Source of the DNA: Calditrichota bacterium
Lineage (GTDB): Bacteria > Calditrichota > Calditrichia > RBG-13-44-9 > J042
DNA: 57,339 nt
Direction of reading: 5' to 3'
Assembly: GCA_013150955.1 (NCBI GenBank)
Contig: JAADJD010000026.1
Span: 1-57,339 of the forward strand
The translations under genes were made by a program, and so were the position numbers. This document shows positions 1 through 7,564 of the stretch, one piece after another; the stretch's first letter is position 1, and every line of letters begins with the position of its first letter. A model generated the notes under the pieces. The model saw only the letters and a list, made by a program, of their open reading frames with translations, searched no databases and had not been told where the DNA came from.

Positions 1-429
1 AAAAAAACAAATTTGGTTTCGGATGTTCATATTTTAAATCATTTTGATGATATATTTGTAGTTTTTGTAATGGGGGGCTATTTTCTGAGGTATAATATTC
101 TCCATAAAAAGGTATTTTTTCTTTCTCAAACTATTGTTCCGGTGGATTTCCCTGAAGTTGAACAACCAAATCCTTACGTCATGAGAATTTCCCCGGAGAG
201 GAAAATTTCTGCATTCAGTGCTTCTATTGCTGATGGAAAGCTCATGATTTTTTCTTATCGAGCTCTCCAGCAATCTATTGCGGATTTTTATTCTTTAAAA
301 CAAGGGCGATATAAATTTTCCGTTATGCTTGAAAGAAAATATCTGGATCTAAGGTATCATTCGGAAAGGATTTATAGTCTATATAAACAGGGAGTGGATA
401 TTTATGCAGTTGAGAATGGTTCAGACTAA
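1..429 (+). CDS. C-terminal part of a probable 6-bladed beta-propeller protein (partial)
   Basis: The reading frame is open from the first base of the window, so the start lies outside it; the TTG at 13 is probably internal. The visible 142 residues contain alternating short beta-strand-like hydrophobic runs and end shortly after a 'GVDIYAVENG' segment. This resembles the last blade of the propeller lipoproteins at 1874 and 4687, although no blade motif is diagnostic. Codon use is AT-rich like the next few kilobases. It directly precedes a decayed MauE-type gene (8 bases between stop and its first ATG), so the two may once have been co-transcribed. The family assignment is inferred from neighbours and composition; the role is unknown. 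Confidence 0.5.
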   Translation, partial: KKTNLVSDVHILNHFDDIFVVFVMGGYFLRYNILHKKVFFLSQTIVPVDFPEVEQPNPYVMRISPERKISAFSASIADGKLMIFSYRALQQSIADFYSLKQGRYKFSVMLERKYLDLRYHSERIYSLYKQGVDIYAVENGSD

Positions 430-436
430 ATTGAGT

Positions 437-845
437 ATGTTTTTTAAATAGATCTCTGTTATTATTTTATTTTTACTTATAACAGTATACAAGAAGCTTT
501 AAACTTTAGTTATTTTAACCAGACCTTATTTATATTCCCTGTTTTTCAATCTTTGCCTTTCCAATTTGTTGGATTCGTTTCTATTTATATAATTATTACC
601 GAATTAGTATTGCGTATTGGTATCTTGATTCCTATGATACAAAAACCAGTAGCAGTATTGGGGATTGTTTTTACTTTGCTATTTGTGTTTTTACTTTACT
701 GATGATTATTAAAGGGGAAACGTCTGCTTGTGGATGCTTTACTCCGCACTTGGAAAACGAGTTTAATCTCATCAAATTATATCAAAACATGGTCTTAACA
801 ATTCTGTTCTTAGCAGTATATTTAGACATGAAGCACAATTCCTAA
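437..845 (+). pseudogene. Frameshifted MauE/DoxX-like membrane protein
   Basis: No single frame is open, but three consecutive frame segments join into one MauE-like protein. The first reads a hydrophobic start ending 'LLITVYKKL'. The second reads 'EALNFSYFNQTLFIFP' and then 'ELVLRIGILIP'. The third reads 'FTLLMIIKGETSACGCF' and ends at the TAA at 843-845. The order, including a helix followed by a short 'CGCF' cysteine motif, is what MauE-family proteins show; these are membrane proteins tied to periplasmic disulfide chemistry. There is an in-frame stop near 450 and frameshifts near 495 and 700, so it is either dead or carries sequencing errors in homopolymers. A TlpA-like gene 2 kb downstream is its expected partner type. 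Confidence 0.55.
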
Positions 846-1219
846 TTTTTTCAAAAGTAAACATGTATTTTTTAAACCATTAAAGGCATTTTATTTTATG
901 CCAGCAGTTTAAGATTTTAAAGGATAAAAAGATTGCGAGAGGTCCATCATACCCATTTTGAGGAAAGCCACTCCTCAGAGGATGTCCGGAATTGAGGTTC
1001 CTCCACATCGAACAAGCGATCGCTGCGGTGAGCAGGGTGAAAGAAGTTGACAATTTCTGTCGCCAGGGGCTTTTCCTGGTGCCGCGTCCCATTTATTGCC
1101 ACCGGCTCTTGACCAATGGATTGAATTGCATGAAAAATTCAAGGAAAATAACTGAAAAATCTTTTCTATCTGTGGATTGTAAAAAACGGGTAAAAATTTT
1201 AGTAAAACAGAATTTTTTA
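846..1219. other. Gene-free stretch, nothing recognised
   Basis: Short overlapping ORFs occur on both strands here, but none has a ribosome binding site, a recognisable motif or composition like the neighbouring genes. The segment around 990-1110 is locally richer in GC than its surroundings and could be a remnant of another gene, but I could not identify it. Confidence 0.4.
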
Positions 1220-1248
1220 TTGACAAAAAAAATTGTTTTTTATAAAAT
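1220..1248 (+). promoter_or_regulatory. Strong sigma-70-like promoter
   Basis: TTGACA at 1220-1225 is followed after exactly 17 bases by TAAAAT at 1243-1248. It points at the small secreted peptide gene starting at 1605, giving a leader of about 350 nucleotides in which I see no convincing ORF. Confidence 0.55.
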
Positions 1249-1604
1249 GTTTATGCATTTCAAGGGAAGTGGAAGGGAATCCCGCCATTCTTCATTTAAG
1301 ATTTTTGACAAGGTGCATGGGTAAGCGTAAACCCTGTTGGGTTGTTGAGGCATGCGTAAATTTACCAACAAAGATGCTATTTACATTGTTAATCTGGTAG
1401 TATTATTCTTTTTTTCTTTCTACTTGTTCGGCTGGCTAAAAAGGCGGTGGACTGTTTCCCTGCCAGTCAGTTGCTTTATTCAATTAATTCGTATTACCTA
1501 CCGGCACGGCACACGCGCCCCACCTGAACAACTCGTTCCAAGGGTATTTATCAAAGAACACAATTTGTTAAATTTTGGGCATCAACAAAAAAGAGGAATT
1601 AATC

Positions 1605-1781
1605 ATGAAAAAATATATCATAATTTTTCTTTTATTTATTTCTGTTGCCATTATTACACCCTTCACTTTAGTAAATGCACGAGATGACAACGGAGGTTGG
1701 AATCGAACATTTTTTGAAGATCGTGGAGATTGTTATGCGCCTCCTGGTGATTGTCTGGACGATATCATTGTAACCCCGTAA
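1605..1781 (+). CDS. Small secreted two-cysteine peptide (58 aa), unknown function
   Basis: The ATG at 1605 has a purine-rich ribosome binding site (aagaggaa) about 6 bases upstream. Residues 1-25 form a clear Sec signal: MKK, a long hydrophobic core, then 'VNA' before a likely cleavage. The mature part would be only about 33 residues, rich in Asp and Gly, with two cysteines in 'GDCYAPPGDC' that could form a small disulfide loop. It is followed by a hairpin with a short T-run and then by a propeller lipoprotein and a thioredoxin-like lipoprotein. In Bacteroidetes, short secreted peptides often sit beside 6-bladed propeller genes; I did not find an 'NVEALA' signature here, so no family is assigned. 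Function is unknown. The gene is supported by signal peptide, RBS and promoter. Confidence 0.65.
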   Translation: MKKYIIIFLLFISVAIITPFTLVNARDDNGGWNRTFFEDRGDCYAPPGDCLDDIIVTP

Positions 1782-1802
1782 TTTAAAGAACTACATATTA
1801 AT

Positions 1803-1841
1803 AGAGGGAATCCAGTATAAAAGTTGTGGATTCCCTCTTTT
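1803..1841 (+). terminator. Terminator or attenuator after the peptide gene
   Basis: A perfect 12-bp stem (AGAGGGAATCCA at 1803-1814 with TGGATTCCCTCT at 1827-1838) closes a 12-base loop and runs into TTT. The T-run is short, so read-through into the propeller gene 33 bases further on is likely; the peptide would then be made in excess of the downstream products. Confidence 0.7.
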
Positions 1842-1873
1842 AAATAATTGGTTTACAAGCACAAAAGGCTGTT

Positions 1874-2962
1874 ATGAAAATCATAACTAAAAAACTGATT
1901 GTTTTGCTTTTTTTATTAAATTGTTCTACAGAAAATAACAACAGGATTACGCTACCTTCCGTTATTCAGCCAATTGCGCTGAAAAAAATTGATGAAATAA
2001 TATTGGATGAATCACGTTACCGGATTGGTCGCATTGGTTATGGGCATTACGTGGACAAAAATTATCTTTATTTAATAGATAGAGCCAACTACAACTGTTT
2101 GCAATATTCAATGACTGGAGCGTTTACCCGTATAATTGGTAAACGTGGTAAAGGACCTGGGGAATATACTGAACCGTTGTCCATTTTTGCAGACAATGAT
2201 AAAAAAGAGATTTTAATTTTTGATGCTGCCAAATTTGCTATAATTGCCTACACTTTTGACAACCACTATCTTTTCGAAAAAACATTTTCTAATGGTTACC
2301 CATTTCCAGGCGAGATACAAAAAATAAATAGTCACTACATTATTGCTTATTTGAATTATGAAGGAAATAACCGCTGGAAGCACATCCATTATTTTCACTT
2401 TCTGGACGAGAAATTGAATCCAACCCATTCTGTTCGCATAGATTTCCCCGAACTTTACGAAAAATTTAATTTAATTAATCTGGCAACATTGCAATGGTAT
2501 TACCACTTTAAATCCCAAAAAATTTACCTGGTTTATTTAGCGCTGCCGGAAATACATATTTATAATCACAATAATTTAACAGCTATATGGAAATTAAATT
2601 TACCTGGTTTTAAACAAATCAATCGCCAGGTGAATTCATCCAATTTGTTCATTAAGCGAAAAATATTTTCAAGATATACTTATGTGAATGCCCTTTTTGA
2701 AGTTATGCCCGATTATTTGATGGTGACTTATTATAAACAAAATTTACCCCCTATTGGTAAATTTAAACTGTTTGAGACCCGTAAGTACCGAACTTATTAC
2801 TATGTTATTCTGGATTTAAAAAATAAAAAACAAATTGTTCCTCAACGTTCACAATTACCAGGATATATAATTGGTTCCCAAAATGGTAAAATATTTATCC
2901 TTGAAAACGATGAACCAGACAACCGCAAAATTGGCGTGTATGAAGTACAACTTCCACTATGA
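1874..2962 (+). CDS. 6-bladed beta-propeller lipoprotein
   Basis: The protein has 362 residues. The N-terminus (MKIITKK, hydrophobic run, 'LLNC') is a lipoprotein signal with the lipid-bearing Cys near residue 17. The diagnostic feature is 'GKRGKGPGEYTEP' around residue 95, matching the 'GxxGxGPGEF' loop of the 6-bladed propeller family (PF17170-like, common in FCB bacteria). The remaining sequence has repeated beta-strand-rich blades. It likely sits in the periplasm or on the outer membrane; ligands of this family are mostly unknown. Its 3' end overlaps the probable start of the thioredoxin-like gene by 23 bases, which suggests translational coupling. Codon use is AT-rich. Confidence 0.75.
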   Translation: MKIITKKLIVLLFLLNCSTENNNRITLPSVIQPIALKKIDEIILDESRYRIGRIGYGHYVDKNYLYLIDRANYNCLQYSMTGAFTRIIGKRGKGPGEYTEPLSIFADNDKKEILIFDAAKFAIIAYTFDNHYLFEKTFSNGYPFPGEIQKINSHYIIAYLNYEGNNRWKHIHYFHFLDEKLNPTHSVRIDFPELYEKFNLINLATLQWYYHFKSQKIYLVYLALPEIHIYNHNNLTAIWKLNLPGFKQINRQVNSSNLFIKRKIFSRYTYVNALFEVMPDYLMVTYYKQNLPPIGKFKLFETRKYRTYYYVILDLKNKKQIVPQRSQLPGYIIGSQNGKIFILENDEPDNRKIGVYEVQLPL

Positions 2963-3413
2963 GAGCCTTGTTGTTTTTATGATTATGGTGCTTTTTGTGG
3001 TGGGAAGTTGTCAGAAAGATCTGCCACAAAAGGAAAATCTGCAAGTGTTTGCATCATCCCTTTATTTGCTATTCATTCACCTATTTTCTAATGAATGTTC
3101 TTCATGTTTACAACCATTGGAGTTGTTACCTGATTTTAATCCGGTAATACCTCAGGCTACTCTCGAAATAGTGTTTGTACAATACGAAAATGACACCCTA
3201 CTACCGCTATTATTATCCAGCCTGCAGCTTGGCGATTACCCGCGCATATCGGCAGAGCAGCTCCGGTTATTAGGCGTTAACTGGTCGTACACATCGCCTT
3301 ATTTTTTTGTTTACGATACGCGACAGGCGCGCATCGTGATGGAGCATCGGTTACCGGAAACCCTGGAGGATTTTCAGAAGCTTCTGGCCTACTTAAGTAC
3401 ATTTTGGAAGTAA
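2940..3413 (+). CDS. TlpA/thioredoxin-like lipoprotein with CxxC
   Basis: From the ATG at 2940 the product has 157 residues. A hydrophobic leader ends in 'VVGSC', a lipobox. A 'NECSSCLQPLELLPDF' segment around residues 58-73 is a CxxC redox motif at the end of a beta strand and start of a helix, as in thioredoxin folds. A later 'SPYFFVYD' segment would correspond to the strand carrying the cis-proline ('YTSPYF'). It is therefore probably a membrane-anchored periplasmic thiol-disulfide protein. The start overlaps the upstream propeller gene by 23 bases; an alternative ATG at 2979 would give a very short leader. Its substrate could be the two-cysteine peptide at 1605, which is inference from proximity only. 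Confidence 0.6.
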   Translation: MKYNFHYESLVVFMIMVLFVVGSCQKDLPQKENLQVFASSLYLLFIHLFSNECSSCLQPLELLPDFNPVIPQATLEIVFVQYENDTLLPLLLSSLQLGDYPRISAEQLRLLGVNWSYTSPYFFVYDTRQARIVMEHRLPETLEDFQKLLAYLSTFWK

Positions 3414-3570
3414 AGAGGTGTCGGGGGATAGGCTTTGTCGATAAAGGACTGATACCCTGTGTACTTCACAGGCGTAAAATTGTTGTCCAGGATCTTTTCA
3501 GTTGGGGCGCTGTTTTTTTTTCTGTGCTGATAGGAACGAGATGCTGGCACAGGGTTCACATGACTCGCTA

Positions 3571-3742
3571 ATCCCAGATTGTGCATAAGAACCACGAATC
3601 ACGCGAATGAATTCGAAAAAAATCAACAAAATAGCGAATATATCCGGGAAAGCATTTTCATCCAGATAAGATCAAGTGCATTTTGTTATTTTTTATTGGT
3701 GTTCATTCGTGTCATTCGTAGGTGAATGCATAATCTGGGATT
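3571..3742 (+). repeat. Inverted-repeat element, subtype A, full copy
   Basis: The element opens with ATCCCAGATT and closes with AATCTGGGAT, an exact terminal inverted repeat of ten bases. The imperfect match extends to about 40 bases per side ('CCACGAATCACGCGAATG' on the left, 'ATTCGTGTCATTCGTAGG' on the right). Subtype A is marked by 'GAATTCGAAAAA' and 'GTGCATTTTGTTATT' inside. It follows the thioredoxin-like gene. Confidence 0.85.
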
Positions 3743-3756
3743 AAATAAGGGGAAAG

Positions 3757-4575
3757 ATGAAAGATAAACGCTTTGTTATTTCAACAATCTTATCAATAAT
3801 CATTATGTGGATTAAGAAATACAATCTTCAGTCCGTTTCATCCTGAATTGAAAGTGAGCACGTGAATGAATGTAATCAAGCGGAATTAGTTTGTGGGGAA
3901 GGCGATGGCTGGAAAATATCCGCAAGAGATGCTATTATTATTATATAATAAATATACACCGCATCCGAGGTTTATGTTGTCGATCCCATTTGATGATAGA
4001 TTCCAGATAAAACAGGAAAAATCCAGACCGATCGGTCATTATGATGTGATTCCAGAAATCCAATTTTATAAAAAAATTACCTGCTCAAACAGGGAAGCCT
4101 GACTAATGATGGAAAATATTTTTATTTCGCGTCCACTTTCTCAAGTTTAATTATGGGATTTGACATTGGAGGAGAGATGCTTTTTAAAACTCTGGAACCT
4201 TTTCACATACCCATACCCAACTATGTAGGTCCCGCTGCGAATATATTGGGAACCCCTCCGCTTGATAAACATCCCGAGACGTATGTAAACATCGGCGTCG
4301 ATTCGAATTATGTATATGGACTTTACTCTGGATTGACAACACGCTACTTGACAAAGCTTGAAAGGATTAAAGGAAACTATAATGTCTCACAGGGTAAGAA
4401 GCTTATTCTTTTTGATAAAAAGAAGGGCGTGTATATGGGAGAAGCTGTTTTGCCTATCGAGGCTCGGAAAATTTTCGTAACGGAGGATGCCGTTTATGCT
4501 CTATCTGTTGATCCCGAAATCGCTTTAATTAAATATAAAAAACCGATTGAGTTTAATCATGATGTTAAAAACTGA
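3757..4575 (+). pseudogene. Decayed 6-bladed propeller (BF3164-like) gene
   Basis: An ATG at 3757 with a GGGGAAAG ribosome binding site opens a hydrophobic leader of 29 residues that stops at 3846. Beyond it, propeller-like coding continues in other frames: about 3893-4102 ('LLLLYNKYTPHPRFML') and 4153-4575 ('YVNIGVDSNYVYGLYSG', 'KKLILFDKKKGVYMGEAVLP'). The last segment is a typical terminal pair of propeller blades. Gaps and frame changes around 3850 and 4100 show that this is not one intact gene. An intact propeller paralogue starts 112 bases downstream. The broken state is seen directly; the family name is inferred from the blade-like sequence. Confidence 0.6.
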
Positions 4576-4686
4576 TTTTTCTTGTAGATATAGGTCTTCA
4601 ATAAATGTTTCGTTTTAAGCTATTATGCAACATGAAAGTTTAGGAAACCTGGTTTTAAAGTTTCTTTCAGTTTATTAGGAGAAGTT

Positions 4687-5736
4687 ATGAGTGGGAAGTT
4701 AAAGTCCATCCTGTATCTACCGGTTTTGATTTTTCTGATGAATTCCTGCAATGATAAGAGTGAAAATCGGAATATAAAGGTACTGGAAAATAGTTCAGAT
4801 TTTGAATCCATTCATTCTTACCGTATAGATGAATATTCGCTACTTACCGGGGCCACCCACATTTTGTTAGATGGAGAGAATTTTTATTTCACAAATATTA
4901 TTAGTAGGGCAATTTATTTCACCCAAAGACCATTCTCAAAATTTGTAAAAGTTGGAAAAAATGGCCAAGGCCCCTTTGAATATCGAACCCCTTATTACAT
5001 TTTTGTAAAAAATGATACCCTGTTTTATTCCGATATTCACCATTTAAAAATTAAGTGGATTCCCCTGGAGACGGCGAAAAAGCCAAAAGCGCCTCGTTTT
5101 GAATACATCGAATATGCCTGTCGCAATAGCGGGGCGAAATTTGTTGTGGGGGATAAATATGTTTTTGTTTTAAATAAAACGGGTTATTTATTGAGCATTC
5201 TGGATAAAAGGACGGGGAGATTGATAAAGGAAATGATTGAAACCGATGCTTTATATGATTTACCCAACATCCATTTGAATGGAGGGGGGATTGTAAAAGC
5301 CGGTAATTTTATCTATGCCAGTCGCGTTGCCCCCTTTATGATCTATAAAGTAAGGGTGGATACCAGGGAGGGAGAATTTGAATTACAAAATCAATTTAAT
5401 TTTGAACATGCGTCCGGGATGATTCCATGGAGCGATGATTTACGCCACATTGCGCAGAACGATCCGAAGGATTTTTTCAATACGTTAAACCAGATCAGCG
5501 CAGTGAGTGAAATTTTTTTGATAGGCAAAGACAAATCGTATTTATTGGTCAAATTAAGTAGGCCGGGGATGTTTGTGTATTATGTCATCGATTTGAATGG
5601 AACCGTACAGGACATTTATCGATCGAAAATGAATTTGATTTGTGCCAGCCAAGATCAACTTTTCTTTTTTCAAAGAATTGAAGATAACCCACAAAGTCCT
5701 TTTGAGCTTAGGGAGTTTAGGATACGGTCTTTTTAA
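4687..5736 (+). CDS. 6-bladed beta-propeller lipoprotein
   Basis: The protein has 349 residues and starts at an ATG preceded by TTAGGAGAAG. The leader ends in 'FLMNSC', giving a lipoprotein. The family loop appears as 'VGKNGQGPFEYRTP' near residue 95, a variant of 'GxxGxGPGEF' in which the second Gly-Glu is Phe-Glu. Beta-rich blades continue to the end. It is a paralogue of the genes at 1874 and 6159 rather than a duplicate, since sequence similarity outside the loop is low. Probable location is the cell envelope. Function unknown. Confidence 0.75.
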   Translation: MSGKLKSILYLPVLIFLMNSCNDKSENRNIKVLENSSDFESIHSYRIDEYSLLTGATHILLDGENFYFTNIISRAIYFTQRPFSKFVKVGKNGQGPFEYRTPYYIFVKNDTLFYSDIHHLKIKWIPLETAKKPKAPRFEYIEYACRNSGAKFVVGDKYVFVLNKTGYLLSILDKRTGRLIKEMIETDALYDLPNIHLNGGGIVKAGNFIYASRVAPFMIYKVRVDTREGEFELQNQFNFEHASGMIPWSDDLRHIAQNDPKDFFNTLNQISAVSEIFLIGKDKSYLLVKLSRPGMFVYYVIDLNGTVQDIYRSKMNLICASQDQLFFFQRIEDNPQSPFELREFRIRSF

Positions 5737-5800
5737 ATTGAGAGCTAAAACGTGCGTTCGTCCCAATTTGAACAAATTTTTTCAGTGAAGGGCAATAATT

Positions 5801-5990
5801 AACCCAAATAATGCATTAAACAACGAATCACGCGAATGAAACCAAAAAATATCTACAAAATCGCGAATAAACCCTGGAACACATTTTCATCCTGGAACAC
5901 ATTTTCATCCAGACACATTACCAATGTATTTTATTGGTTTTATTTGTGTTAATTTGTGTCATTAGTAGGCTATTGCCTAATCTGGAATTA
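5801..5990 (+). repeat. Inverted-repeat element, subtype B, with an internal 18-bp duplication
   Basis: Begins 'AACCCAAATAATGCATT' and ends 'GCCTAATCTGGAATT'. Subtype B is marked by 'GAAACCAAAAAATATC' and 'CCAATGTATTTTATTGG'. The 18-base unit at 5873-5890 (cctggaacacattttcat) is repeated exactly at 5891-5908, which other copies lack. Confidence 0.85.
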
Positions 5991-6158
5991 ACCCGATGGG
6001 TTTCAATGCAACAGGAAATGGGGGTGAAAGATTTGGTGAAAAAATTCAATTCCATTATATTCAGGTTAAAAAAGAGTCCCGTGGCAGGGAAGGATGCCTC
6101 AACTCTCTGTAGATCAATATGTATGGGGAATGAAGTCGAAGAATATTCGAGGATAAAA

Positions 6159-7265
6159 ATGGTTTTTATTCTTTTATTTGCCTTTTTGTGTTCAGTCAAC
6201 GCGCAATTTCTGGATGAGCATTTCGAGATCGTCCAGACTTTTGATTTAAATTCTGTTGGACAGGTTCAGTACATCGGGGCCAACCAAAAGCAGCAATTAT
6301 TTGTGGGGGATTTGCTGCAGCCGAAAGTTTTTATGTTCTCGCCGGATGGGAAAATGGAGAAGGTCATTGGTGGAAAGGGAAAAGGTCCCGGTGAGTTTCT
6401 CAGTATCGGGGGATTATGGATATTTGAGGATACGCTGTTTGTTTTAGTTCGCGTGGGATTGAGAATAACGGCTTTTGCCCCACCAGAGTATGACGTTTCT
6501 TTTACAATTGATTTAAATCTGATAAACGGAAAATTGCCCACACCGGCAGGCGATGCTTCATTGGCATTGGGTATTGGATTGAATGGATTGTGGAAGACAT
6601 CCCGTGGATTTTTTATTACCTACGGTAGTCCATACTCACCCGCAAATTTGCAAAAAGCGCATGAACTGGAGATGCACCTGGTAAATAAAGATGGCAAAGT
6701 GGTCACCACCACGCCTCTTTTTAAACTTCAAGATAAAGAGATGTTTGTGATCCGTAAGGGAAAAAGCTTCATGGTGGGGGTTATGCCGCTGGGTGTGGTT
6801 CCGATCATCCAATTTTACAACGGGAAATTTTATTGGTTAAATAACAATAATACATCCATTAATGTAACGGATGGGAATGGAAACCTGGTACGAAGAATTC
6901 CGCTACCACTGCTTCAGAAAGTAAAAGTTCATCATTCCGTGCTGGAAGAAATGTTCTCTTTATACGGTTATTCCCGGAAATATTCTCTCCTGGATTTTAA
7001 ACGGCAGGGAGTAACCTTCCCGGAATATTTTCCTTACATAGTAAATTTCATTGTGGATGGAGATTTGCGGATCTGGTATGCCACGTATACCGAGAAAGGT
7101 CGCCAGTATTCCTGGAGGATTGTAGATGAAGATGGCAAACTGATCAAACAGTTCATCTTACCCAGAACGATTGTATTTATTTATTCAAAAGGCGAGTATG
7201 TATATGCCTTGCAAATGACGGAAGAGGGCATCGCCAAAATTCTCAAATTGGAGGGAAATTTTTAA
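6159..7265 (+). CDS. Secreted 6-bladed beta-propeller protein
   Basis: The open frame extends upstream to 5934, but that part is translation of the repeat element, so I place the start at the ATG at 6159. This gives a 368-residue protein with a clean Sec signal ('MVFILLFAFLCSVNAQ') and no lipobox. 'GGKGKGPGEFLSIGG' near residue 70 is the family loop in its canonical form. It is the third intact propeller in 7 kb. No convincing ribosome binding site is visible before 6159, which leaves some doubt about the start. The protein is exported; ligand and partners are unknown. Confidence 0.75.
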   Translation: MVFILLFAFLCSVNAQFLDEHFEIVQTFDLNSVGQVQYIGANQKQQLFVGDLLQPKVFMFSPDGKMEKVIGGKGKGPGEFLSIGGLWIFEDTLFVLVRVGLRITAFAPPEYDVSFTIDLNLINGKLPTPAGDASLALGIGLNGLWKTSRGFFITYGSPYSPANLQKAHELEMHLVNKDGKVVTTTPLFKLQDKEMFVIRKGKSFMVGVMPLGVVPIIQFYNGKFYWLNNNNTSINVTDGNGNLVRRIPLPLLQKVKVHHSVLEEMFSLYGYSRKYSLLDFKRQGVTFPEYFPYIVNFIVDGDLRIWYATYTEKGRQYSWRIVDEDGKLIKQFILPRTIVFIYSKGEYVYALQMTEEGIAKILKLEGNF

Positions 7266-7433
7266 ACTCAAATAAAGCGTTGAACCACGAATCGCGCGAA
7301 TGAATTCGAATCATATCAACAATATAGCGAATATGTCCCGGGAAACATTTTCATCCAGATAGAATCAAGTGTATTTTGTTATTTTTATTGGTGTTAATTC
7401 GTGTAATTCGTAGGCGAATGCATAATCTGGGAT
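7266..7433 (+). repeat. Inverted-repeat element, subtype A
   Basis: A full-length copy starting at the stop codon of the propeller gene. 'CCACGAATCGCGCGAATG' lies on the left and 'GTAATTCGTAGGCGAATGC' on the right, and it closes at 'AATCTGGGAT'. Confidence 0.85.
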
Positions 7434-7435
7434 AA

Positions 7436-7522
7436 TTGAACGAGCGTTACGAATGGGCGAAAGCGGTTCCTGCCGGGAAAATTAACGAAATTGGTACGAT
7501 CAAAAAGCGGTTTACTATTTAG
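7436..7522 (+). other. Short ORF of 28 codons, possible gene remnant
   Basis: A TTG-initiated frame encodes a charged peptide beginning LNERYEWAKAV and ending in a TAG just before the RND gene. It lacks a ribosome binding site. It may be the leftover 3' end of a gene cut by the adjacent repeat element; nothing identifies it. Confidence 0.2.
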
Positions 7523-7564
7523 ATATCCTTTGTGAGATTTTTAGATGGGAATGGACAATTGAAA

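Noticed and set aside
992-1324. A 110-codon frame in the AT-rich region
   Set aside because: No ribosome binding site, no recognisable motif, and its composition changes midway.
1352-1687. A 111-codon frame overlapping the small peptide gene
   Set aside because: It overlaps the peptide gene in another frame; only the peptide frame has a ribosome binding site and signal peptide.
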